This document shows positions 1-7,206 of a stretch of 7,999 nucleotides of DNA, in pieces. The notes beneath the pieces are model-generated. The model worked only from the letters and a program-made list of their open reading frames with translations. It was not told the origin of the DNA and made no database searches. The position numbers and the translations under genes are program-made. The DNA is from Acidobacteriota bacterium (lineage in GTDB: Bacteria > Acidobacteriota > Thermoanaerobaculia > Multivoradales > SZUA-115): assembly GCA_003231035.1 (NCBI GenBank), contig QIHU01000016.1:1-7999 (forward strand), in the 5' to 3' direction. The first letter of the stretch is position 1. The number at the start of each line of letters is the position of its first letter.

Positions 1-1353
1 GCGGCGACGGTAGCGCCGCTCCACCGCTTGGCGAATCGAAGCGAAGTCGTCGGGGCCGGTCATTCCCCGGATATTGAAGCTACGGTAGTCCCCTTTGCGC
101 ATCCGTCCGCCCTCCCACACCACCATCGAGGCGACGGTTTGAGCCCCTTGGAAGTTGGAAACGTCAAATCCCTCGATCCGTGTCGGCGGCCCTGGCAGGT
201 TGAGCTGGGCGGCCAAACTCTCGACCGCCGCCGTGTCGCGCGCGGTAGCGCGAAAACGGCGTTTGTAGGACAGATCGGCGTTGCGCATGGCCAGTTCGAC
301 CCGCTGCGCCTTAGTGCCGCGCGAGGGCATGCGCAGGTAGACCCGTTCCCCCTTCTTGTCGCTCAGCCAGGCGACTAGGGCATCCTCTCCCTCGATCGGT
401 TCCGGTAGGTGGATCTCCTTGGGGATGAAGGAAGTTCGGTCGTAGATTTGCGGCAGCACCTCGGAGAGAAGACGGCGAGCCGAGACCTTGCCCACCCCCT
501 CCCAGAAGAGTTCCCGGCGATCGAGAACCTGGCCGCCACGCATCACCAGCACGGTGGCGGCGGCGTTACCGCCGGCCACCTTGACCCCGTACACATCCAC
601 GTCCTCACCGTGGACCGACGACATCTTGCGCCGCTGGCCGATCGCCTCCACCTCGGCCAGCGCGTCGCGCAATTGGCCCGCCCGTTCGTAGTCCAGTTCC
701 TCGGCGGCGGCCAGCATGTCGCGGCGCAGCTGCTTGCTCAACTCCGCTCCACGCCCGGAGAGAAAAAGACGGGCCTGCGCCACCGCGTCGGCATAAGCCT
801 CCCGGGTGGTCAAGCCGTCGACACAGGGCCCTAGGCAGCGGTGCATATCGTAGTAGAGGCAAGCCCTGGGTAGCTTGCCGTCGATCTTGATATGACAGAC
901 CCGAATGCCGAACAGCTTCTGCACCAACTTGATCGCCTTGCGGGCCAAGCCGGCGGGGAGGTAGGGACCAAAGTAGTCGGCACCGTCGTTGACGATCCGT
1001 CGGGTGAAGACGATGCGCGGGTAGCCGTCGCGCAGGGTCAGTTTGAGGTAGGGATAGGTCTTGTCGTCGCGCAGTAAGATGTTGTAGCGCGGCTTGCGTT
1101 GCTTGATCCAGTTATTCTCCAGCAGCAACGCCTCGGCTTCGGAATCGGTGATGACCGTTTCCAGGTCGCTGGCTTCTTCGAGCATCGCCGCGATGCGAGG
1201 CTCATGGTCGCGACTGAGGTAGCTGGCGGCGCGCTTGCGCAGCGACTTCGCCTTGCCCACGTAGAGGGGGGTACCGGCTTCGTCCTTGAAGATGTAGATC
1301 CCCGCCCTATCGGGAAGTTCCCGGATCCTCTCGACTACACGATCGCTAGCCAT
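1..1353 (-). CDS. uvrC: UvrABC excinuclease subunit C, 3' end cut off by the window
   Basis: This is the dual-incision nuclease of nucleotide excision repair, which cuts the damaged strand on both sides of a UvrB-bound lesion. The frame is open from the ATG at 1353 to base 1, giving 451 residues of a protein that is usually about 600-620. Residues 13-95 form the GIY-YIG nuclease that makes the 3' cut: LPDRAGIYIF, then YVGKAK, with Y31, R41 and E79 at the positions of the known active-site residues. Four cysteines (C153, C165, C173, C177) match the iron-sulfur cluster spacing C-x11-C-x7-C-x3-C. A UVR motif that contacts UvrB lies near 203-238. The RNase H-like domain for the 5' cut begins near 390 with GFDVSN, where D397 is the first catalytic aspartate. 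Its remaining catalytic residues and the helix-hairpin-helix domain lie outside the window. The start is 7 bases after the uvrB stop, with no clear Shine-Dalgarno sequence, so translation may depend on uvrB. Confidence 0.96.
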   Translation of the reverse strand, partial: MASDRVVERIRELPDRAGIYIFKDEAGTPLYVGKAKSLRKRAASYLSRDHEPRIAAMLEEASDLETVITDSEAEALLLENNWIKQRKPRYNILLRDDKTYPYLKLTLRDGYPRIVFTRRIVNDGADYFGPYLPAGLARKAIKLVQKLFGIRVCHIKIDGKLPRACLYYDMHRCLGPCVDGLTTREAYADAVAQARLFLSGRGAELSKQLRRDMLAAAEELDYERAGQLRDALAEVEAIGQRRKMSSVHGEDVDVYGVKVAGGNAAATVLVMRGGQVLDRRELFWEGVGKVSARRLLSEVLPQIYDRTSFIPKEIHLPEPIEGEDALVAWLSDKKGERVYLRMPSRGTKAQRVELAMRNADLSYKRRFRATARDTAAVESLAAQLNLPGPPTRIEGFDVSNFQGAQTVASMVVWEGGRMRKGDYRSFNIRGMTGPDDFASIRQAVERRYRRR

Positions 1354-1360
1354 TCGCTGG

Positions 1361-3364
1361 TCAACCCGAGAAGATCTGGAGCTCTTTAAGCTCTTGGACC
1401 CGATCGCGCAACAGCGCCGCCTGCTCGAACTCGAGCTTCTTGGCCGAGGTGCGCATCTGTTTCTCAAGGCGTACGATCCTCGCCGCCAAGGGCAGCTCAG
1501 GGTTGTCGTCAACCTCGAACTCGTCGCTCTCTTCGAGCCCTGCCGGTCTGGCGTAGAGATCCAGGTTCGCCATTTGCACCAGCGGGCTATGGATATCCTT
1601 GAGTACCGTTCGCGGTTCGATTCCGTGCTCCTGATTGTACGCCGCTTGCTTGATCCGTCGACGGCTGGTCTCGTCCATGGCCCGGCGCATCGAGTCGGTC
1701 ACGCGGTCGGCGTAGAAAATGACCCGACCATTGATATTGCGCGACGCTCGGCCGGAGGTCTGGATCAGCGAGGTGGTGCTACGCAAGAAACCCTCCTTGT
1801 CGGCATCCAGAATCGCCACTAGCGAAACTTCCGGCAGGTCGAGCCCCTCGCGTAGCAGGTTGATTCCCACCAGCACGTCGAACTCTCCCTTGCGCAGAGC
1901 GGTGATGATCTCGATCCGCTCGAGGGTGTCGATGTCGCTGTGCATGTAGCGCACGGCGAAGTTGATCTCGTTCAGATATTGGCTCAGCTCCTCAGCCATC
2001 CGCTTGGTGAGGGTGGTCACCAGAACTCGTTCGCCACGAGCGACCACCTCGCGGGCCTGCTCCACCAAGTCGTCCACTTGTCCCTGGGCCGGCCGTAGAT
2101 CGATCTCGGGATCGAGGAGACCGGTGGGACGAATCAGCTGCTCGACGAAGAGCCCCTGGGTGCGTTCCAGTTCCCAGGGGGCCGGCGTCGCCGAAACATA
2201 GATCCGCTGACCGGCCTTGTGGTCCCACTCTTCGAAGGTCAGAGGCCGATTGTCCAGGGCACTGGGAAGGCGGAATCCGAAGTCGACCAAGGTCATCTTG
2301 CGCGATCGATCGCCGTGATACATGCCCCGTACCTGGGGGATCGTCTGGTGACTCTCGTCGATCACAAACAAGGTGTCTGGCGGCAGGTAGTCGAGCAAGG
2401 TGGGGGGCGGCTCGCCCTCCTCGCCACCGGTGAGGTGGCGGGAGTAGTTCTCAATTCCGTGGCAGAAACCAATCTCGCGCAACATCTCCAGATCGAACAG
2501 AGTCCTCTGTTCGAGCCGCTGCGCTTCGAGGAGCTTGCCCTCCGTTTCGAGCACCGCCAAGCGCTCGCCCATCTCGGTCTCGATGGTGACCACCGCCTGC
2601 TTGAGTCGTTCCTCAGGGGTGACGTAGTGGGTCTTGGGAAAGATCCCGATCCGTTCGACCTCTTCGATCACTGATCCGCGCAGCGGATCGATCCGCACGA
2701 CGCGCTCGATCTCGTCGCCGAAATACTCCACCCGAACGCCCACATCATCGTAGGCCGGATGAATCTCCAACACATCGCCACGCACCCGAAAGCTGCCGTG
2801 AAACAGATCCAGCTGGGTGCGCTCGTACTGCATTCCCACCAGCCGCTTGAGCGCCACCTCCATCCCCTCCTCGTCGCCGCGAGTGAAGAAGTGCAGCATG
2901 TTGTAGAACGAATCGGGCGAACCGAGGCCGTAGATGCAAGAGACCGAGGCGACGATCAGCACATCGCGGCGCTCGAACAGCGACTTGGTCGCCCGTAGGC
3001 GGAGCCGGTCGATGGTCTCGTTGACCGAGGTTTCCTTTTCGATAAAGGTGTCGCTCGCCGGTACGTAGGCCTCGGGCTGGTAGTAGTCGTAGTAGGAGAC
3101 GAAGTACTCCACCGCGTTGTGCGGGAAGAAGCTGCGAAACTCTTGGAAGAGCTGCGCCGCCAGCGTCTTGTTGTGCGACAAGACGAGGGTCGGGCGATTG
3201 ATCTTCTCGATCAGCTTGGCGATGGTGAAGGTCTTGCCCGAGCCGGTGATTCCGAGCAAGACCTGCTCCTTGTCACCACGCTCGATGCCCTCACTCAGCT
3301 GTCGAATCGCCGCCGGCTGATCACCCTGGGGAGAGAACGGCGAGACAATCTGGAAATCCACCAT
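1361..3364 (-). CDS. uvrB: UvrABC excinuclease subunit B, damage-verifying helicase
   Basis: UvrB is loaded by UvrA at DNA lesions, verifies the damage with its helicase fold and recruits UvrC. At 667 residues it is full length (E. coli UvrB is 673). Visible in order: Walker A GITGSGKT (38-45, K44); the Tyr-rich beta-hairpin SYYDYYQPEAYVP (90-102) that is inserted between the strands; the UvrA/UvrC-interaction region (about 150-250); the Walker B/DEAD-type box DESH (336-339); SATP (391-394); the C-terminal helicase motifs including REGLDLPE (505-512) and motif VI QTSGRASRN (535-543); and a C-terminal UVR motif (about 628-663) that pairs with the UVR motif of UvrC. Motif VI reads GRASRN where most homologues have GRAARN, a conservative change. 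The ATG at 3364 gives the expected N-terminus, and an in-frame TAG lies four codons upstream. There is no good Shine-Dalgarno sequence. It probably forms an operon with uvrC. Confidence 0.98.
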   Translation of the reverse strand: MVDFQIVSPFSPQGDQPAAIRQLSEGIERGDKEQVLLGITGSGKTFTIAKLIEKINRPTLVLSHNKTLAAQLFQEFRSFFPHNAVEYFVSYYDYYQPEAYVPASDTFIEKETSVNETIDRLRLRATKSLFERRDVLIVASVSCIYGLGSPDSFYNMLHFFTRGDEEGMEVALKRLVGMQYERTQLDLFHGSFRVRGDVLEIHPAYDDVGVRVEYFGDEIERVVRIDPLRGSVIEEVERIGIFPKTHYVTPEERLKQAVVTIETEMGERLAVLETEGKLLEAQRLEQRTLFDLEMLREIGFCHGIENYSRHLTGGEEGEPPPTLLDYLPPDTLFVIDESHQTIPQVRGMYHGDRSRKMTLVDFGFRLPSALDNRPLTFEEWDHKAGQRIYVSATPAPWELERTQGLFVEQLIRPTGLLDPEIDLRPAQGQVDDLVEQAREVVARGERVLVTTLTKRMAEELSQYLNEINFAVRYMHSDIDTLERIEIITALRKGEFDVLVGINLLREGLDLPEVSLVAILDADKEGFLRSTTSLIQTSGRASRNINGRVIFYADRVTDSMRRAMDETSRRRIKQAAYNQEHGIEPRTVLKDIHSPLVQMANLDLYARPAGLEESDEFEVDDNPELPLAARIVRLEKQMRTSAKKLEFEQAALLRDRVQELKELQIFSG

Positions 3365-3370
3365 CCGCCC

Positions 3371-3376
3371 ACTCTA
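3371..3376 (-). promoter_or_regulatory. Possible -10 hexamer for a leaderless uvrB transcript
   Basis: On the minus strand TAGAGT sits exactly six bases before the uvrB ATG (spacer GGGCGG). This fits the TANNNT -10 pattern placed so that transcription would start at or next to the start codon. The position 17 bases further upstream (TGCCCA, 3399-3394) is a poor -35 match. No SOS box is recognisable in the 62-base gap. This is weak evidence alone; it gains some weight because two other genes here show the same geometry. Confidence 0.3.
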
Positions 3377-3426
3377 CCGCCAGAAGGCCACCGTGGGCAG
3401 CGCCAGATCACCCCTCAATGCCATCG

Positions 3427-3981
3427 CTAAGCGGCGGCGTCGAAGGGGGGAGCGGACGACGGGGGTTCCTCGTTTGCGGGTGGGGGGCCGGGACTAGCCT
3501 CCTCGAGTTCCTGAGTCTCGGTCGGTGGTTCAACGGAAACGGGCGACTCGATTCCCGCCAGCGCCTCCAAAGCGCTGCACAGGGCGGCAACTTGCTCGCC
3601 GCTGATCTCACCGCCGGAAGCCACGGCACCGAACTGGCGCTGCACCAAGGCCAGTTTCTCGGGATTCAGATCTCCCGATTCGGCTTGCTGGGCCGCCGCT
3701 TCGAAAGCCTCGACGAGCCGCGCCCTCTCCCCTTCGCTCACCTCGTCGGCCAAGCGTTCGATCACCGCCGGTGCGACGCTACGGAAGGTCAAGGCGAGGA
3801 GAGAACCCGCCTTGAAGGCAAAGACCACCAGCGCCACTAGCAAGAGAATGGCCACCGCTCCCGCCATCAGCAGAAGGGGCTTGCCGCACCCGCTCTTCGC
3901 CGGAGGTGCGAATGGGGTTGGCGTTTCGCCGGACGGCGAGGGCTCGGAATTGGCTGCCAGGTTGTCCTCGGAGTCGTTCAC
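3427..3981 (-). CDS. Uncharacterised single-pass membrane protein (184 aa)
   Basis: I do not recognise a named family. The protein has a Pro/Ser-rich, mostly acidic N-terminal tail (1-28), a short basic stretch with GCGK (31-34), one strong hydrophobic helix (about 35-57), a helical and partly amphipathic domain (about 66-143) and a Pro/Glu-rich, probably disordered tail (148-184). Lysines just before the helix suggest the N-terminus is cytoplasmic and the helical domain is outside the membrane. The helical domain contains acidic-Gly turns (ESGDLNPEKL, GGEISGEQV) spaced like paired helix-turn-helix units, but no canonical calcium-binding loop. The start is GTG at 3981; an in-frame TAG four codons upstream leaves no other start before the membrane helix. 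It lies 62 bases upstream of uvrB on the same strand and may share a transcript. A repair role would be guilt by association only. Confidence 0.75.
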   Translation of the reverse strand: MNDSEDNLAANSEPSPSGETPTPFAPPAKSGCGKPLLLMAGAVAILLLVALVVFAFKAGSLLALTFRSVAPAVIERLADEVSEGERARLVEAFEAAAQQAESGDLNPEKLALVQRQFGAVASGGEISGEQVAALCSALEALAGIESPVSVEPPTETQELEEASPGPPPANEEPPSSAPPFDAAA

Positions 3982-3987
3982 TTCAGT

Positions 3988-4016
3988 TTTCTACCACCGC
4001 CGGCCAGCCCCCGCAA
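3988..4016 (-). promoter_or_regulatory. Possible promoter for the 184-aa protein (and perhaps uvrBC)
   Basis: On the minus strand TTGCGG (4016-4011) and TAGAAA (3993-3988) are separated by 17 bases and resemble weak -35 and -10 elements. The hexamer lies six bases before the GTG start at 3981, so the transcript would be leaderless or nearly so. It sits in the 81-base divergent gap shared with the PBP1A gene. Both elements deviate from consensus, so this is a suggestion only. Confidence 0.33.
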
Positions 4017-4050
4017 GGCAAGAGAGCCCAAGGCTGGCGCGGCGGGAAGC

Positions 4051-4056
4051 TATACT
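4051..4056 (+). promoter_or_regulatory. Possible -10 hexamer for a leaderless PBP1A transcript
   Basis: TATACT matches the TATAAT consensus at five of six positions and is the best -10-like site in the divergent gap. It ends six bases before the GTG start at 4063 (spacer GACCCC), so transcription would begin at about the start codon. The bases 17-18 upstream (about 4027-4033) do not resemble a -35 element. A GGGAAG at 4044-4049 could act as a Shine-Dalgarno sequence, but at 13 bases from the GTG it is further away than usual. Confidence 0.4.
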
Positions 4057-4062
4057 GACCCC

Positions 4063-6570
4063 GTGCAACACGATTCGACCCCGCCCGGCCCGCCGCCCAA
4101 CTCTCGCCCCACTCCCCCATCGCCAGCCGCCAAGCAGACCGTCTCCGCCTGGTCCGCGGGCCGCGAGCGCGGCGCGCGGCGCCACAAGATATCGCGGCGC
4201 AAGATCCTGCGCTGGTCCCTGCCGCTCCTGGTCACTGCCCTCTTCGGCACTGCTCTGGGGGTTACTGTCGCGGCGACCATCAACATGCCACAGGTCGACT
4301 CGGTCGCCGATTTCATCCCGGCGCGCATCACCGAGTTCTACACCGCCGACCAACAGCCTTTCGCCTCCTACGCCCGCCAACGGCGCATCATCCTGGCTCC
4401 CGAGGAAATTCCGCCCCTGCTGCGCGACGCCGTGATCGCGGTCGAAGACAGCAATTTCTACGGTCACGGCGGATTCGACGCCCCCAGCGTCGCCCGCGCC
4501 GTGCTGAGCAATTACTCGACCGGGGAACGCACCGAGGGCGCCTCGACCCTAACCATGCAACTGGCGCGCAAGCTCTTCCTGAACAACGAGAAGCGGTGGT
4601 CCCGCAAGATCAAGGAGACCTTCTTGGCCGTCGAGTTGGAGAAGAGCTTCAGCAAGGATCAGCTCCTCGCCCTCTACATGAACATCAACTTCATGGGCCA
4701 TCGCCAGTACGGCATGGAAGCCGCCTCCAACTACTTCTTCGGGAAGTCGGTGAGCGAGCTGACCTTGGCGCAAACAGCAACCCTGGCCGGCATCCCGCAG
4801 GACCCCAACGACCTCAGTCCGTACAAGGACCCGGAAGCGGTCATTCGGCGTCGCAACAAGGTTCTGCGCCGCATGCTCGACGAAGAGATGATCGACCAGG
4901 AACGCTACGCGGAAGCCATCGCCGAAGCGCTCGAACCGATCCCCCACCTGGCGAAGAACGAACTCGGAGCCTACTTCTCGGAGGAGGTACGGCGGTACCT
5001 CGAAGGAACCTACGGCACCGAGATGCTCCTCGAACGCGGCCTCCAGGTCTCGACCACCCTCGACTCGACCATCCAACGCTGCGCCGAGAAAGCGGTGCAC
5101 GATGGCCTGGTGCGTTTGGATCGAGCAAAGGGCTGGCGCGGTGCGATCGGCCACGTCGACGACCCGCCGGAAGAGGCATCCCTACCCTCCTGGAACGGTA
5201 CCGGAGCCCCCAGCGACGAGCGCTGGTTCCGCGGTGTGGTGCTGGAGAGCCACCGCACCAACGCCCTGATCAAGATCGACGACGAAACCTACACCCTCGG
5301 CGCGAAGGGCATCCAGTGGACCCGCAAGCGGCAGCCGAGGAATCTTCTCAAGCGCGGCGATGTCGCTTGGTTTCACCTCGCACAGGCCACGGATGAGGAT
5401 GAACCGACCCTCTACTTAGACCAGGTACCGAAACTGCAATCCGCCTTGATCGTGATCGAATCGGCAACCGGCGCCGTGCGCGGCATGGTCGGCGGTTGGG
5501 ATTTTGGCCGCAACCAGTTCAACCGTGCCACTCAAGCCCGTCGCCAAGCGGGATCGGCCTTCAAGCTCTTCGTCTACGGCGCCGCGCTCGAAGCCGGCTT
5601 CACCCCGGCCGACACCCTTTTCGATGGCCCGGTTCGGTTCCGCGGCGGCAGCAGCGAGTTCGGCTACAAGCCGCGCAACTACTATCCCGAGTACTACGGA
5701 ATTCTGACTTTGCGTCGAGCCCTCGAAAGGTCGATCAACGTCACCGCGGTCAAGCTGATGGACCTGGTCGGCATCGATCGGGTGATCGATTTCGCCCGCC
5801 GAGCGGGCCTCGAGTCGCCGCTGCCGCCTTACAACAGCCTGGCTTTGGGTAGCGCCGATTTGATCCCCATGGAACTCGCCGCGGCCTACGCCTCGATCGC
5901 CAACCAGGGCACCTGGGTCGAGCCCTATCTGATCGAGTCGGTTCGCACCCCCGAAGGCCAGGTTCTCGAAGGACATGTGGCCAAGACTCGAACCGTCACC
6001 TCACCGGCGACGGCCTACGTTCTGACTCACATGCTGGAAGGGGTCGTCGACCGTGGCACCGCCAGGAAAGCCCGCGACCTCGACCTCGATCTCGCCGGCA
6101 AGACCGGCACTCCTAACATCTACACCGACGCCTGGTTTGTCGGCTTCACCCCCCGCTACACCATCCTCACCTGGGTCGGCTACGATCAAAAGAAGTCGAT
6201 GGGCAGCGGCATGGGAGGCGACCGGGTCGCTCTTCCGATCTGGCGAGACGTCGTGGAACAGGGACTCGCCGAGGGTTGGATCGAAGCGAAGGAGCGCTTC
6301 ACCGTCCCCAGCGGCGTCACCCTGGCGCAAGTCGAGTTCTACACCGGCCTGCTCCCCGGACCGGGCGCCGAGACCCTGATCGAAGAGGCCTTCGTCGCCG
6401 GCACCGAGCCGCAGCGCCAGTACGAGCCGCTGATGGGCAAGGTGATGAAACTCCCTTGGTACCAACAGCGGCCCTTCTATCTGCCGAAAGAGTCCGAGCG
6501 CATGCCCGAAGACTTCGAGGAGTTCGAGAAACAACTCAGGGAGGAGGCCGCGGCGGCCTCGCCGCCATAG
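4063..6570 (+). CDS. Class A penicillin-binding protein, PBP1A type (glycosyltransferase/transpeptidase)
   Basis: This bifunctional enzyme polymerises lipid II into glycan strands and cross-links the peptides; it is anchored in the inner membrane facing the periplasm. At 835 residues it has the usual PBP1A length. A Pro-rich then basic cytoplasmic tail (1-50) leads into one membrane helix (51-72). The GT51 domain follows, with AVEDSNFYGHGG (catalytic E128), EGASTLTMQLARK (158-170), RKIKE (181-185, E185 at the second conserved Glu position), and the YMNINF and GIPQDPNDLSPY segments. An OB-like segment lies near 388-432. The transpeptidase domain has all three active-site motifs: SAFK (nucleophile S498, K501), SIN (557-559) and KTGT (680-683). 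The SxxK flanks read AGSAFKLF where PGS-xFKPF is common. The GTG at 4063 is the first usable start in this open frame after the divergent gap. Nothing suggests truncation. mrcA or ponA would be the usual names, but I cannot choose between them. Confidence 0.95.
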   Translation: MQHDSTPPGPPPNSRPTPPSPAAKQTVSAWSAGRERGARRHKISRRKILRWSLPLLVTALFGTALGVTVAATINMPQVDSVADFIPARITEFYTADQQPFASYARQRRIILAPEEIPPLLRDAVIAVEDSNFYGHGGFDAPSVARAVLSNYSTGERTEGASTLTMQLARKLFLNNEKRWSRKIKETFLAVELEKSFSKDQLLALYMNINFMGHRQYGMEAASNYFFGKSVSELTLAQTATLAGIPQDPNDLSPYKDPEAVIRRRNKVLRRMLDEEMIDQERYAEAIAEALEPIPHLAKNELGAYFSEEVRRYLEGTYGTEMLLERGLQVSTTLDSTIQRCAEKAVHDGLVRLDRAKGWRGAIGHVDDPPEEASLPSWNGTGAPSDERWFRGVVLESHRTNALIKIDDETYTLGAKGIQWTRKRQPRNLLKRGDVAWFHLAQATDEDEPTLYLDQVPKLQSALIVIESATGAVRGMVGGWDFGRNQFNRATQARRQAGSAFKLFVYGAALEAGFTPADTLFDGPVRFRGGSSEFGYKPRNYYPEYYGILTLRRALERSINVTAVKLMDLVGIDRVIDFARRAGLESPLPPYNSLALGSADLIPMELAAAYASIANQGTWVEPYLIESVRTPEGQVLEGHVAKTRTVTSPATAYVLTHMLEGVVDRGTARKARDLDLDLAGKTGTPNIYTDAWFVGFTPRYTILTWVGYDQKKSMGSGMGGDRVALPIWRDVVEQGLAEGWIEAKERFTVPSGVTLAQVEFYTGLLPGPGAETLIEEAFVAGTEPQRQYEPLMGKVMKLPWYQQRPFYLPKESERMPEDFEEFEKQLREEAAAASPP

Positions 6571-6690
6571 CTCACTAACAGCCCCCTCCCCAAGACCGTC
6601 GGCCTCCTGCCAGGAAGTCCCACCTCCCCCTGGCCGAGCGGCCGTGAGCGCGGTGCCCACAAGCACTCTCCTCGGACTGCCCTTGTCGCC

Positions 6691-6725
6691 GATCGACCTT
6701 CACCTGACGGGGAGGCGGTTCGATC
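6691..6725. repeat. Inverted repeat between convergent genes
   Basis: The arms GATCGACC (6691-6698) and GGTTCGATC (6717-6725) are complementary over eight pairs with one bulged T, around an 18-base loop. CCT (6703-6705) and AGG (6713-6715) inside the loop could add a short inner stem. There is no T tract directly after it on either strand, so it is not a standard intrinsic terminator. It might be an RNA 3'-end hairpin of the PBP1A transcript or a protein-binding site. Confidence 0.35.
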
Positions 6726-6773
6726 TCTACCGAGCAGGGCGTCACCGCGACAGAAACTGAATCAAAATCGAGG

Positions 6774-6807
6774 AAAAAAGGTCGGGGCTTCAGATGAGGC
6801 TGGAGCC
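6774..6807 (-). terminator. Possible intrinsic terminator of the TPR gene
   Basis: Read on the minus strand, GGCTCCAG (6807-6800) and CTGAAGCC (6793-6786) form a stem of seven pairs with one internal C-A mismatch and a six-base loop. Six Ts follow at 6779-6774, after a six-base GC-rich spacer. The position, about 45-80 bases past the TPR stop codon, is sensible. The spacer is longer than in strong terminators, so efficiency is doubtful. Confidence 0.35.
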
Positions 6808-6852
6808 AAGGCGCCCTGCAAGTGAGTCGCAAGGTCGCCGCGACGGTAGGAG

Positions 6853-7206
6853 CTACGGGTGGGGGGCAGGCGGCAAGGTCACCGCGCTGAGACGGTGGTA
6901 GCGGGAGAGACTCAAGATCCAGCTATCGAAACTGACCAGGGCATCCGTACGCTGGCGCGCTTGCTGGAGTACTTGCGGCCTCAATTCGGCCGGGGTCCGG
7001 TGAAGGGCGAAGAGCCGGTTGAGGTGGTCCTGAAAGCCGCGCGCGAGGGCTAGATCGGGGCGTCCGGCGGGAATCCGCGCGGCGAGTGGTTCCAGCTGAA
7101 GCCACGCCGCGCGACTCCGCGCCGCCGCCTTCTCAGCCTCCGCGGTCCGACCGAGGCCGAGAAGAGCTTCCGCGACCAAGGGGAAGGCAAAGGCTTGCGC
7201 CAACGG
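6853..7206 (-). pseudogene. C-terminal part of the TPR protein, in a shifted frame
   Basis: These 117 codons plus a stop continue the TPR protein read from the right, but one frame over. The predicted protein is helical and Ala/Leu-rich: PLAQAFAFPLVAEALLGLGR, then TAEAEKAAARSRAAW, then a segment ending in YHRLSAVTLPP. FPLVAEALLGLGRTAEAEKA is a convincing TPR-type helix pair. The fragment has no plausible start of its own: the open frame extends back to an ATG at 7395, but the part upstream of about 7211 overlaps the other frame and is Cys/Arg/Pro-rich without family character. Dropping one C from 7207-7211 joins it to the upstream frame as TEAG-PLAQAF, giving one protein of at least 381 residues. 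It may be a true pseudogene, a sequencing or assembly error, or, less likely, a recoded gene. Confidence 0.7.

Larger units (their letters stand above)
6571..6852. other. Convergent intergenic region with no gene seen
   Basis: These 282 bases separate the 3' ends of the PBP1A gene and the broken TPR gene. An 85-codon minus-strand frame (6832-6575) has no recognisable motif and looks like chance. The stretch at about 6751-6780 is clearly more A-rich than its surroundings. The region holds an inverted repeat and a terminator-like hairpin, described separately. No plus-strand hairpin with a T tract was found to end PBP1A transcription. Confidence 0.6.

Noticed and set aside
409..834. A 141-codon plus-strand frame opposite uvrC
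   Set aside because: The minus strand encodes clear UvrC motifs through this stretch, including part of the UVR region and the last two cluster cysteines; the plus-strand product shows no family features.
3365..3426. An SOS (LexA) operator upstream of uvrB
   Set aside because: Neither the CTG-N10-CAG form nor the GAAC-N4-GTTC form is visible in the gap.
3812..4435. A 207-codon plus-strand frame spanning the divergent gap and the start of PBP1A
   Set aside because: It crosses two well-supported genes and yields a Pro/Ser/Arg-rich product typical of out-of-frame GC-rich sequence.
6001..6666. A 221-codon open frame on the minus strand opposite the end of the PBP1A gene
   Set aside because: It overlaps the transpeptidase-coding strand, whose KTG motif lies there. 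The protein is Gly/Asp/Leu-rich without motifs, as expected for an antisense shadow in GC-rich DNA.
6575..6832. An 85-codon minus-strand frame in the convergent intergenic region
   Set aside because: No ribosome-binding site, no recognisable domain, Arg/Pro-rich composition, and it lies on top of the terminator-like hairpin.
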